Origin: Betaproteobacteria bacterium
GTDB lineage: Bacteria; Pseudomonadota; Gammaproteobacteria; Burkholderiales; Burkholderiaceae_C
Reading direction: 5' to 3'
Length of the DNA: 9,247 nucleotides
Assembly: GCA_009927195.1 (NCBI GenBank)
Contig: RFNL01000439.1
Location: 1-9,247, forward strand
The notes beneath the pieces are model-generated. The model saw only the letters and a list, made by a program, of their open reading frames with translations. It did no database searches and was not told where the DNA came from. Shown piece after piece: positions 1 through 6,566 of this stretch; the stretch's first letter is position 1; each line of letters opens with the position of its first letter. The position numbers and the translations under genes are program-made.

Positions 1-1
1 T

Positions 2-256
2 GGCAATGCGTTCACCCGGCTGCAAATTTTGCTCTACACCTGGGTCTTATTGGCGGCTTGCCTGATGCCTTTTGTGTATGGCATGAGCGGTTGGTTTTAT
101 TTGGTCTGTGCGCTCATTTTGAGCGCCATGTTTTGTCATTACGGCCATGCCTTGTGGCGAGAATACTCCGATGAATTGGCGCGCAAGACGTTTAAGTTTT
201 CCTTGGTCCACCTGAGTTTGTTGTTCGCGGCTTTTTTGATCGACCATTACCTGTGA
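2..256 (+). CDS. ctaB: Protoheme IX farnesyltransferase (heme O synthase), C-terminal part
   Basis: This is the last 84 codons of a gene that begins before the window. The frame is open from base 2 and ends at TGA 254-256. CtaB/CyoE is an inner-membrane prenyltransferase that adds a farnesyl group to heme B to make heme O for cytochrome oxidases. The fragment starts GNAFTRLQILLYT, a stretch typical of the family just before its last helices. It shows three hydrophobic segments (around ILLYTWVLLAACLMPFVYGM, WFYLVCALILSAMFC and LVHLSLLFAAFLI) and the usual ending LFAAFLIDHYL. The KTFKFS stretch before the last helix also fits the family. The next gene, a Sco-type oxidase assembly factor, overlaps the stop codon, which supports a role in cytochrome c oxidase biogenesis. 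The catalytic Asp-rich loops lie outside the window, so activity cannot be judged here. Confidence 0.9.
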   Translation, partial: GNAFTRLQILLYTWVLLAACLMPFVYGMSGWFYLVCALILSAMFCHYGHALWREYSDELARKTFKFSLVHLSLLFAAFLIDHYL

Positions 257-867
257 ATACCCACCCGATGCCGAAATTTGCCAGGCGACTAGTTGTAACC
301 CTGGCTTGCTTGTCTGCCGCTTGCTTGGTGGCTTGTTCGCCTGCCAAACCTGCGTTCAAGTCGTTTGATCTCACTGGGGCAAATTATGCTTTGGGTTTTG
401 AACTGACGGATCATTTGGGTCAGCGCCGCAACTTGAACGACTTCAAAGGCCGGGTGGTGATGCTTTTTTTTGGATATACCCAATGCCCCGATGCCTGCCC
501 GACGGCGATGTTTCAATTGGCTGAACTCAAACGGGAGTTGGGCGCGCAGGGCGATCAGTTGCAAGGTTTGTTCATCACCCTGGACCCCGAGCGGGACACG
601 CCCGAAATGCTCAAAGCTTATCTGGACAACTTTGATCCCAGTTTTGTGGCCTTGGTGCCCACAGCCCAAGAGTTGGAAGTGGTGGCCACCCATTACAAGG
701 CTTACCGCAAAAAGGTGGCTGGTCCCACACCCACCAGTTACACACTGGATCACTTGGCGGGGTTCTACATCTATGACCCCAAAGGCCGTTTGCGCTTGTT
801 CAGCCGACCGAACATGGCAACCGCAGATTTGCGCACCGATGTGCAATTGCTGTTGCAAGGCATTTGA
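253..867 (+). CDS. SCO1/SenC/PrrC-family copper chaperone lipoprotein
   Basis: The product is a 204-residue Sco-family thioredoxin-fold protein that delivers copper to the CuA centre of cytochrome c oxidase, or keeps that site reduced, on the periplasmic face of the inner membrane. A lipoprotein signal is visible: basic n-region (KFARR), hydrophobic core, then lipobox LVAC with Cys28 as the likely lipidated residue. The Sco copper site is complete: CPDAC gives Cys78 and Cys82 inside FGYTQCPDACP, and His167 lies in DHLAGFYIYDPKG. TLDPERDTP (109-117) is also typical. The start taken is GTG 253, which overlaps the ctaB stop (GTGA) and suggests translational coupling. ATG 268 would also keep the whole signal peptide, and neither start has a clear Shine-Dalgarno sequence. 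The gene converges with rpoH. Confidence 0.92.
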   Translation: MNTHPMPKFARRLVVTLACLSAACLVACSPAKPAFKSFDLTGANYALGFELTDHLGQRRNLNDFKGRVVMLFFGYTQCPDACPTAMFQLAELKRELGAQGDQLQGLFITLDPERDTPEMLKAYLDNFDPSFVALVPTAQELEVVATHYKAYRKKVAGPTPTSYTLDHLAGFYIYDPKGRLRLFSRPNMATADLRTDVQLLLQGI

Positions 868-899
868 CCGGTTTGGTGCGACGCCCGGCCAGAGCATGG

Positions 900-923
900 A
901 AAACGCCGCCATCAGGCGGCGTT
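900..923 (-). terminator. Rho-independent terminator of rpoH
   Basis: A perfect 9-bp inverted repeat, AACGCCGCC / GGCGGCGTT (902-910 and 915-923), with a 4-base loop, lies between the converging sco and rpoH genes. Read on the - strand, the stem runs into TTTT (complement of 900-903) about 20 bases after the rpoH stop, so it fits rpoH best. On the + strand the stem is not followed by a T run, so it would be only a weak terminator for sco. Confidence 0.75.
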
Positions 924-942
924 GGCGCAAGCCAGAGGGTGT

Positions 943-1875
943 TTAGGCAAACTGCGCCAAGCTGACCTTCATTTTCTTCATCGCAGCCACCTCAATTTGG
1001 CGGATGCGCTCGGCACTCACCCCATATTCGGCGGCCAGTTCATGCAGCGTCATGCCGCCAGAGCCATCGTCGTTGACCTTGAGCCAACGTTCTTCAACGA
1101 TGCGTCGGCTGCGTGCGTCCAAGTTGTTCAGGGCCAGGGCCAGGCCTTCGCTGGAGAGCACATCTCGCTGGTGCGCTTCCATCACCGCCGTGGGTTCGTG
1201 GCGCACATCGCTCAGGTAGGCGATGGGGCCAAACGTGTCTTCTCCGTCGTCACCAGGGCTGGGGTCAAGCACCACATCGCCACCGGCCATGCGCGCTTCC
1301 ATCTCAAGCACTTCCTCGGGTTTGACCTGCAAGCCATCGGCTACCTGATCGACCTGCTCAGGGCTCAAGCTTTGGCGGTGGGTATGCGCATCACTGACCT
1401 CTGCCTGCATCCCTTGCTTCATGGAGCGCAGGTTGAAAAATAATTTGCGCTGGGCCTTGGTGGTGGCCACTTTGACCATGCGCCAGTTTTTCAAAATGTA
1501 TTCATGGATTTCAGCTTTGATCCAGTGAATGGCATAGCTCACCAACCGCACACCTTGCTCGGGGTCAAAGCGCTTGACCGCTTTCATCAGGCCCACATTG
1601 CCTTCTTGGATCAGGTCTGCATGGGGCAAGCCATAGCCCAGATATTGACGCGAGATGGATACCACCAAGCGCAGGTGCGACAAGACCAGTTTTCCGGCAG
1701 AGGCCACATCTTGGCTGTCGCGCCATTGGCGGGCAAACTCTTGCTCTTGCTCCAAGGTGAGCATGGGCATGCGGTTGACCGCTGAAATGTAGGCGTCCAA
1801 GTTGCCCAAAGGTGGAACCAGCGCCCAGGGATTGGCAACGCTCACGGGGTGGTTGCGCAGTGCAAGTTCTGTCAT
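943..1875 (-). CDS. rpoH: RNA polymerase heat-shock sigma factor RpoH (sigma-32)
   Basis: This 310-residue sigma-70-family factor directs RNA polymerase to heat-shock promoters (chaperones and ATP-dependent proteases). Region 2 is clear at residues 87-123 (DLIQEGNVGLMKAVKRFDP, then SYAIHWIKAEI). The diagnostic RpoH box QRKLFFNLR is at 142-150, which separates it from other group 2/3 sigmas. The region 4 helix-turn-helix is at about 276-302 (TLHELAAEYGVSAERIRQIE). E. coli RpoH is 284 residues; the extra length here is mostly an acidic, Gly-rich linker near 195-215. The frame stays open to 1917, but ATG 1875 is chosen because AGGAGA stands 6 bases before it and because the longer start would fall inside the CIRCE operator. 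The gene lies 202 bp downstream of ftsY on the same strand. Regulation by HrcA is inferred from the operator. Confidence 0.96.
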   Translation of the reverse strand: MTELALRNHPVSVANPWALVPPLGNLDAYISAVNRMPMLTLEQEQEFARQWRDSQDVASAGKLVLSHLRLVVSISRQYLGYGLPHADLIQEGNVGLMKAVKRFDPEQGVRLVSYAIHWIKAEIHEYILKNWRMVKVATTKAQRKLFFNLRSMKQGMQAEVSDAHTHRQSLSPEQVDQVADGLQVKPEEVLEMEARMAGGDVVLDPSPGDDGEDTFGPIAYLSDVRHEPTAVMEAHQRDVLSSEGLALALNNLDARSRRIVEERWLKVNDDGSGGMTLHELAAEYGVSAERIRQIEVAAMKKMKVSLAQFA

Positions 1876-1881
1876 GGCACT

Positions 1882-1887
1882 TCTCCT
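1882..1887 (-). promoter_or_regulatory. Ribosome binding site of rpoH
   Basis: AGGAGA on the - strand ends six bases before ATG 1875. It is the strongest Shine-Dalgarno match near this gene and fixes the start at 1875 rather than at the upstream in-frame codon at 1917. Confidence 0.85.
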
Positions 1888-1910
1888 GAATGGATTCGAA
1901 TGGGCAAATG

Positions 1911-1937
1911 TTAGCACTCTATCGACTCGAGTGCTAA
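1911..1937. promoter_or_regulatory. CIRCE operator (HrcA binding site) upstream of rpoH
   Basis: TTAGCACTC (1911-1919), a 9-base spacer, and GAGTGCTAA (1929-1937) match the classical CIRCE consensus TTAGCACTC-N9-GAGTGCTAA at all 18 arm positions. CIRCE is the operator of the heat-shock repressor HrcA, whose activity depends on GroEL. It lies 35 bases upstream of the rpoH start codon and overlaps the likely core promoter, so HrcA would be expected to block transcription of rpoH under non-stress conditions. hrcA itself is not in the window. Confidence 0.95.
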
Positions 1938-1943
1938 TGTCAC
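1916..1943 (-). promoter_or_regulatory. Candidate sigma-70 promoter of rpoH overlapping CIRCE
   Basis: On the - strand, GTGACA (1943-1938; 5 of 6 matches to TTGACA) is followed after 16 bases by TAGAGT (1921-1916; 4 of 6 matches to TATAAT). This predicts a start site near 1909 and a leader of about 33 bases containing the AGGAGA site. The -10 element and the spacer lie within the CIRCE arms, a geometry expected for repression by occlusion. The hexamers are only moderately good, so the exact start site is an inference. Confidence 0.45.
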
Positions 1944-2024
1944 CGGGTGATCATGGTTATCCAGCGGCTTGCATGCCGCAATGTGTTGTTTTAAAACCTA
2001 TTGAGAAACCTGCCACCATTTTTC

Positions 2025-2038
2025 CTGATACAAATCAA
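2025..2038. promoter_or_regulatory. FNR/CRP-family-like palindrome between ftsY and rpoH
   Basis: On the - strand the sequence reads TTGAT-TTGT-ATCAG, one mismatch from the FNR/Anr consensus TTGAT-N4-ATCAA. It lies 39 bp after the ftsY stop codon and about 122 bp upstream of the predicted rpoH start site. That is far for direct activation of that promoter. A second, poor -10 (AATAGG, 2002-1997) would sit at class II spacing from it. A chance match is possible. Confidence 0.3.
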
Positions 2039-2077
2039 CGCCTTGGCGCATTTGAGCGGTTTTGATGGGGGAGTGTT

Positions 2078-3139
2078 TCAAGCCTGGGTCTGCGCGGGTT
2101 CGGTGGGCTTGCCGAGCAAGGCTTGGGAAAATTCTCGCGCTGAGAAGGTTTGCAGGTCTTCCAGACTTTCACCCACGCCTATGAAGTAAACCGGAACGCC
2201 CATTCCCCCTGTGCGTTGGCGTTCAAGCGACCACAAACCAATTGCGGCCAGCACCCCACCTTTGGCGGTGCCGTCGAGTTTGGTGACGATCAAACCGGTC
2301 AGGCCCAGGGTTTGGTCAAAGGCCATTACCTGGGCCAAGGCGTTTTGTCCGGTGTTGCCATCGATGACAAGCAACACCTCATGCGGCGCATTGGCATCGG
2401 CTTTTTGCACCACCCGTTTGATTTTTTTCAACTCGTCCATCAAGTGGGTTTGGGTGGGCAAGCGCCCTGCTGTGTCGACAATCACTACATCTTTGCAACG
2501 TGCTTTGCCGGCACTGACTGCATCAAAGGCCACGGCCGCTGGGTCGCCACCGGACTGGCTGACAATGTCCACCCGGCTGCGGTCGGCCCAAACCTCGAGT
2601 TGCTCGCGGGCGGCGGCCCGGAAGGTGTCGGCGGCGGCGAGCAATACGCTGGCCCCGCTTTGGCTCAAATGACGGGTGAGCTTGCCGATACTGGTGGTTT
2701 TTCCAGCCCCGTTCACCCCCGCCACCATGATGACGCTGGGCTGCGCGGCGCCCAAGGTCAGCGTTTTTTCCAGCGGCAGCAGCAACTCGCACAGCAAATC
2801 TTCCAACAAAGCCTGCACCTGGGCGGCTTCGGTGATGCCACGCTCCTTGACCGCTTTTTGCAAGTGCTTCATCAGGTGATCGGTGGCTGCAACGCCAGCA
2901 TCGGCCATCAACAGGGCTGCCTCCAAGGCATCGTAGAGTTCTGCATCCACACGCGCCCCGGTGAACACACTGGCCAAGCCCTGACCGGTGCGTGCCAAGC
3001 CTTTGCGCAAACGCTGCAGCCATCCACCGCGTTCAGCTTGAGTGGTGGCGGTATCGCTCGACGAGACGGCGTTGGGTGTCCGTCCTGAATTGACACCACC
3101 ACTGTCGGTGGCTTTGTTCTTTTTGAAAAAACTGAACAT
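2078..3139 (-). CDS. ftsY: Signal recognition particle receptor FtsY
   Basis: This 353-residue SRP GTPase is the membrane-associated receptor that docks SRP-ribosome complexes at the Sec translocon. The start MFSFFKKNK is typical of the family. The acidic A domain is nearly absent (about 40 residues, Ser/Thr-rich), so this is a short FtsY compared with the 497-residue E. coli form. The N helical bundle spans about 40-130. The G domain has the P-loop GVNGAGKTT (141-149), DTFRAAA (171-177), GGDPAAVA (197-204), DTAGR (222-226) and TKLDGTAKGG (286-295). The C-terminal motif GVGESLEDLQ (321-330) is typical of FtsY. In E. coli ftsY is followed by ftsEX and then rpoH; here rpoH follows directly and ftsEX is absent. 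No Shine-Dalgarno precedes the ATG, and a possible -10 lies only about 10 bases upstream. Confidence 0.97.
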   Translation of the reverse strand: MFSFFKKNKATDSGGVNSGRTPNAVSSSDTATTQAERGGWLQRLRKGLARTGQGLASVFTGARVDAELYDALEAALLMADAGVAATDHLMKHLQKAVKERGITEAAQVQALLEDLLCELLLPLEKTLTLGAAQPSVIMVAGVNGAGKTTSIGKLTRHLSQSGASVLLAAADTFRAAAREQLEVWADRSRVDIVSQSGGDPAAVAFDAVSAGKARCKDVVIVDTAGRLPTQTHLMDELKKIKRVVQKADANAPHEVLLVIDGNTGQNALAQVMAFDQTLGLTGLIVTKLDGTAKGGVLAAIGLWSLERQRTGGMGVPVYFIGVGESLEDLQTFSAREFSQALLGKPTEPAQTQA

Positions 3140-3148
3140 GCGACTGGG

Positions 3149-3156
3149 TTTATAGT
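3149..3156. promoter_or_regulatory. Divergent promoter core between ftsY and the M16 genes
   Basis: The 60-bp gap between the divergent start codons holds the AT-rich stretch TTTATAGTAAAT. On the - strand it offers TATAAA (3154-3149) preceded by TAC; on the + strand it offers TATAGT (3151-3156). These look like overlapping -10 elements facing opposite ways. No convincing -35 hexamer is seen for either direction. An 11-bp palindrome, GAGCA-G-TGCTC (3166-3176), lies beside it with unknown meaning. Confidence 0.35.
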
Positions 3157-3199
3157 AAATGGATCGAGCAGTGCTCAGCGTGTGCGTGGTCTTTATTCT

Positions 3200-4606
3200 A
3201 TGAAACAGCTTTTACCGCGCTGCTTGGCTGCAGCAGTCATGTGTGTGTCGCCCCTTGTGTGGGCCCAGCCAGCGGCCAACTCCATTAGCACTTACACCTT
3301 GCCCAATGGCATGACTTTGGTGGTCAAGTCCGATCGCCGAGCACCCACGGTGGTTCACATGCTGTGGTTGCGGGTCGGATCCATGGACGAGGTCGATGGT
3401 GTCTCTGGCGTGGCCCATGTGCTTGAGCACATGCTTTTTAAGGGCACGCCCAGTGTCAAGGCCGGTGAATTTTCGCGCCGGGTGGCTGCTTTGGGTGGGC
3501 GCGAAAACGCATTTACCAGTCAGGATTACACCGGGTATTTCCAACAAATACCGGCACACCGCTTGGCCGATGTGATGCAACTGGAGGCCGACCGCTTTGC
3601 CAACAACCAGTGGGCCGATGAAGAGTTTGTCAAAGAGCTGGAGGTGGTCAAAGAGGAGCGGCGCATGCGCACTGATGACAATCCACGCGCTTTGCTCTAT
3701 GAGCAACTGGCGGCGGTTCAGTTTGCAGCCTCGCCCTATCGCCGCCCCATCGTGGGCTGGATGGAAGACCTGGATGCCATGAAGCCTGACGATGCCCGCG
3801 CTTTTTACAAGCAGTGGTACACCCCATCCAATGCAGTGGTGGTGGTGGTCGGGGATGTGCAACCCCAAGACGTTCACCGCTTGGCCCTGATGCATTACGG
3901 CCCCATTGCGGCGCGGACCTTGCCTGAGCGCAAACCGCGAACCGAACCCACGCAACCCGGCATGCGCCGACTGGAGGTCAAGGCCCCGGCCGAGCAGGCC
4001 TATGTGGCCTTGTCATTCAAGGTGCCCACCTTCACAGGATTTGACGGCAGCCCCCAAAACCAAGATGCTTTGGCCCTCACGGTGTTGGCTGCGGTGCTCG
4101 ATGGTTACAGCAGTGCGCGCTTGGACCGTGCCTTGACCCAGGGCCCAGACCGCTTGGCCGACAGCGTGGGTGCGCACAACGGCCTGAGTGGCCGTGGGCC
4201 GCAGACCTTTGTGCTCGAAGGTGTGCCTGCGCCTGGCAAAAGCGCCCATGATCTTGAGCGTGCTTTGCGCGAACAAGTGGCCCGTGTGGCCCGCGAGGGA
4301 GTCAGCGACAGCGAGCTGCGTCGGGTTAAAAACCAGTGGGAGGCTGCGGCTGTCTATGGGCGAGACTCCTTGTTCAACCAGGCCCGGGAAATGGGCAGCT
4401 TTTGGGCCGAGGGTTTGCCACTGGACACCAATGACCGGTTGATCACTGCCTTGCAGGCCATCAGCGCTGAACAGGTGCGCTCGGTGGCCTCCCGCTACTT
4501 TGGCGACGATGCACTGACAGTGGCGCATTTGTTGCCCCAAGTGCGCCCAGCCGCCTTTGCACGCAAACCCGCCATGCCAGTTCCTCATGGGGGGGCTGTG
4601 CGATGA
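3200..4606 (+). CDS. M16-family zinc metallopeptidase (catalytic-type subunit), exported
   Basis: The product is 468 residues and belongs to the pitrilysin/insulinase (M16) family, in the class of bacterial proteins related to mitochondrial processing peptidase. The zinc-binding inverted motif HVLEH is at residues 73-77, with the third ligand glutamate probably in KEERRMR (Glu152 or Glu153), at the usual 75-76 residue spacing. GGRENAFTSQDYTGYF (99-114) is another typical stretch. A Sec signal peptide is present (MKQLLPR, hydrophobic core, probable cleavage after VWA at residue 22), so it should act in the periplasm. ATG 3200 is chosen because the signal peptide begins there; the in-frame GTG 3182 adds six unlikely residues. 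Neither start has a clear Shine-Dalgarno. The stop overlaps the start of the partner gene (ATGA). The natural substrate is unknown. Confidence 0.93.
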   Translation: MKQLLPRCLAAAVMCVSPLVWAQPAANSISTYTLPNGMTLVVKSDRRAPTVVHMLWLRVGSMDEVDGVSGVAHVLEHMLFKGTPSVKAGEFSRRVAALGGRENAFTSQDYTGYFQQIPAHRLADVMQLEADRFANNQWADEEFVKELEVVKEERRMRTDDNPRALLYEQLAAVQFAASPYRRPIVGWMEDLDAMKPDDARAFYKQWYTPSNAVVVVVGDVQPQDVHRLALMHYGPIAARTLPERKPRTEPTQPGMRRLEVKAPAEQAYVALSFKVPTFTGFDGSPQNQDALALTVLAAVLDGYSSARLDRALTQGPDRLADSVGAHNGLSGRGPQTFVLEGVPAPGKSAHDLERALREQVARVAREGVSDSELRRVKNQWEAAAVYGRDSLFNQAREMGSFWAEGLPLDTNDRLITALQAISAEQVRSVASRYFGDDALTVAHLLPQVRPAAFARKPAMPVPHGGAVR

Positions 4607-5928
4607 AACGCTGCCTGAGTGGCTTGTTGGGTGCGGTGTTGTGGGCCGGTGTGGCCCATGCCGCCATTCCGATTGAACACTGGACCTTGCCCAATGGGGC
4701 CAAGGTGTATTTGGTGCACAGCCCGGGTCTGCCTTTGTTGGACATCCAAATCGACTTTGATGCCGGTGGGCGGCGCGATCCGCCAGGGCGTGTGGGGTTG
4801 GCCAGCGCCACAGCCCTGATGGTGGGCAAAGGTCTCAAAGCCAAAGGCGCAGCGCCTGCCATGGATGAAAACGCCATCGGCGATTCCTGGGCCGATGTGG
4901 GAGCATTGTTTTCGGCCTCTGCCGGCAGCGATCGGATGAGTTTTACTTTGCGCAGTTTGACCCGCAAAGATGTGCTCGATGCGTCCATCCAATTGGCGGC
5001 AAGGCACCTGGCCGACCCGTCCTTCCCCGCTGATGTTTGGGCGCGCGAACAACAACGCTGGATCGCCAGTTTGCGCGAATCCCTGACCAAACCTGCCACC
5101 GTGGCCGACCGGGCTTGGACACCCGCTGTGTTTGGCAGCCACCCTTATGGCCAGCAAAACACCCCAGAAAGCCTGTCGGCATTGACCGTGGCCGACATGC
5201 AGGTCTTTCATGCCCAGCACATCCAGGCCTGCCGCGCCAAAATCAGTGTAGTGGGTGCGCTCGATCGCGCTCAGGTGGAGGCGCGGCTCACCCAATTGTT
5301 GGCTGGGTTGCCGGCCAACGACGGATGCCCAGCCCTGCCGGTTGTGCCCGAGGTGGCTGCGCTGGCTCAAGCGCGAGACATCCGCATTCCATTTGCTTCG
5401 GCCCAAGCCCATGTGACCATGGGTCAGCCTGGTTTCAAGCGCGACGATCCCGATTTTTTCGCCTTGACCGTGGGCAATTATGTTTTGGGTGGCGGTGGTT
5501 TCGTTTCGCGATTGACAGAGCAGGTGCGCGAAAAGCGCGGCCTGAGTTACAGCGTTTACAGCTACTTTTCTCCAGGCCTGCACGCGGGCCCGTTCGCTAT
5601 TGGTTTGCAAACCCGACCGGATCAGGCCCAGCAAGCGATTGACGTGGCCCGCCAGGTGTTGAAAGACTTTGTCGATAAAGGCCCGACCGAGGGGGAGTTG
5701 CAAGCGGCCAAGGACAACCTCAATGGTGGCTTTGCCCTGCGACTCGATAGCAACCGCAAATTGCTCGATAACCTGGCCAACATCGCTTGGCACCAATTGC
5801 CCTTGGACTACCTCGACACCTGGACGCAAAAAGTGCAAGCCCTCACGGTGTCAGACATCACGGCGGCGTTTGCCCGCAAAGTTCAACCCGAGCGCCTGGT
5901 TACTGTGGTGGTCGGGGGTGCGCCCTGA
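4603..5928 (+). CDS. M16-family peptidase-like protein lacking the zinc motif (non-catalytic partner)
   Basis: This 441-residue exported protein has the M16 fold but no HxxEH. At the equivalent place the sequence is GLASATALMVGKG (65-77), with Ser and Leu replacing the two histidines. A signal peptide ending AHA (residue 20) is visible. The second half keeps the substrate-contact segment EQVREKRGLSYSVYSYF (306-322), including the Arg/Tyr pair typical of the non-catalytic subunit in two-chain M16 peptidases. The ATG overlaps the upstream stop by four bases, so translation is probably coupled in roughly equal amounts. By analogy with alpha/beta mitochondrial processing peptidase and known bacterial M16 pairs, I infer a heterodimer with the upstream catalytic subunit. 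Its stop overlaps the likely start of rsmD. Confidence 0.92.
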   Translation: MKRCLSGLLGAVLWAGVAHAAIPIEHWTLPNGAKVYLVHSPGLPLLDIQIDFDAGGRRDPPGRVGLASATALMVGKGLKAKGAAPAMDENAIGDSWADVGALFSASAGSDRMSFTLRSLTRKDVLDASIQLAARHLADPSFPADVWAREQQRWIASLRESLTKPATVADRAWTPAVFGSHPYGQQNTPESLSALTVADMQVFHAQHIQACRAKISVVGALDRAQVEARLTQLLAGLPANDGCPALPVVPEVAALAQARDIRIPFASAQAHVTMGQPGFKRDDPDFFALTVGNYVLGGGGFVSRLTEQVREKRGLSYSVYSYFSPGLHAGPFAIGLQTRPDQAQQAIDVARQVLKDFVDKGPTEGELQAAKDNLNGGFALRLDSNRKLLDNLANIAWHQLPLDYLDTWTQKVQALTVSDITAAFARKVQPERLVTVVVGGAP

Positions 5929-6539
5929 AACCTCTGGTCGAATCGGCCCATGGCCCTGCGCGGGGCAAAGCCCCCGGGGAGATTCGCATCATTGGGGGGC
6001 AGTGGAAGCGCAGCAAACTCAGCGTGTTGGATCGGCCGGGTTTGCGCCCCACCCCAGACCGGGTGCGCGAAACCTTGTTCAATTGGCTCGGGCAGGACCT
6101 GGGCGGCTGGCGCTGTTTTGACGCTTTTGCAGGCAGCGGCGCACTGGCTTTTGAAGCCGCTTCGCGTGGCGCCAAAGAAGTGGTCGCCTGCGAAACCGAC
6201 CCCGCCTTGGTGGCGCAATTGTTGGCAAGCAAACACAAACTCAAGGCCGATATGGTGTGGGTGCAGCGCGCCAATGGGCTCAACGCCATGCGGGCCCAAA
6301 CCCCGGCCAGTTGGGATCTGGTGTTTTTGGACCCCCCATTTGGCAGTGATTTGTTGGGCCCCAGTTTGCAGGCCGCTGCGGTGGTGCTTAAACCCGGGGG
6401 GCGGGTTTATCTGGAATCAGGCCAGCCTTGGACCGATGCGCAATTGCAGCCCTTGGGTTGGCAATGTGACCGCCATTTGCGGGCCGGCGCGGTACACGCC
6501 CACATGATCAGTCGTTTCGGGGACGGCATCAGCGGATAA
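5925..6539 (+). CDS. rsmD: 16S rRNA (guanine(966)-N(2))-methyltransferase RsmD
   Basis: RsmD methylates G966 of 16S rRNA in the small ribosomal subunit using S-adenosylmethionine. Motifs, numbered from the start used here, are RIIGG (21-25), RPTPDRVRETLFNWL (41-55), the SAM-binding loop DAFAGSGAL (66-74) and the catalytic DPPF (136-139). The 204-residue length agrees with 198 in E. coli. The start is unusual. No ATG, GTG or TTG exists in frame between the TTG at 5787, deep inside the M16 gene, and codons lying after the conserved RIIGG motif. The best solution is CTG 5925, which overlaps the upstream stop (CTGA) and follows GGGGGTG at a 4-base distance; CTG 5934 is an alternative. The function is secure, but the start is not. 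Confidence 0.9.
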   Translation: MKPLVESAHGPARGKAPGEIRIIGGQWKRSKLSVLDRPGLRPTPDRVRETLFNWLGQDLGGWRCFDAFAGSGALAFEAASRGAKEVVACETDPALVAQLLASKHKLKADMVWVQRANGLNAMRAQTPASWDLVFLDPPFGSDLLGPSLQAAAVVLKPGGRVYLESGQPWTDAQLQPLGWQCDRHLRAGAVHAHMISRFGDGISG

Positions 6540-6556
6540 TTCGATTTCCATTGAAC

Positions 6557-6561
6557 AGGAG
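6557..6561 (+). promoter_or_regulatory. Ribosome binding site of coaD
   Basis: AGGAG stands five bases before ATG 6567. It is the only strong Shine-Dalgarno in the six-gene + strand run, and the 27-bp gap before coaD is the largest in that run. Confidence 0.8.
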
Positions 6562-6566
6562 CGAGC

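Noticed and set aside
1876..1917. A 14-residue N-terminal extension of RpoH starting at 1917.
   Set aside because: It would begin inside the CIRCE operator and precede a strong Shine-Dalgarno correctly placed for ATG 1875.
1964..1979. Small inverted repeat GCGGC-N6-GCCGC in the ftsY-rpoH gap, considered as the ftsY terminator.
   Set aside because: The stem is only 5 bp and no T run follows on the - strand, so termination is not supported.
2150..3088. A 312-codon + strand frame opposite ftsY.
   Set aside because: ftsY is certain from its GTPase motifs, and the antisense translation shows only low-complexity Gly/Gln-rich sequence.
4585..5838. A 417-codon open frame on the - strand opposite the second M16 gene.
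   Set aside because: It lies fully antisense to a clear M16 protein and shows no recognisable domain. Long antisense frames are common in GC-rich genes with this codon use.
5950..6507. ATG 5950 as the start of a gene in another frame over rsmD.
   Set aside because: The frame does not contain the methyltransferase motifs; its ATG is only by chance near the expected rsmD start.
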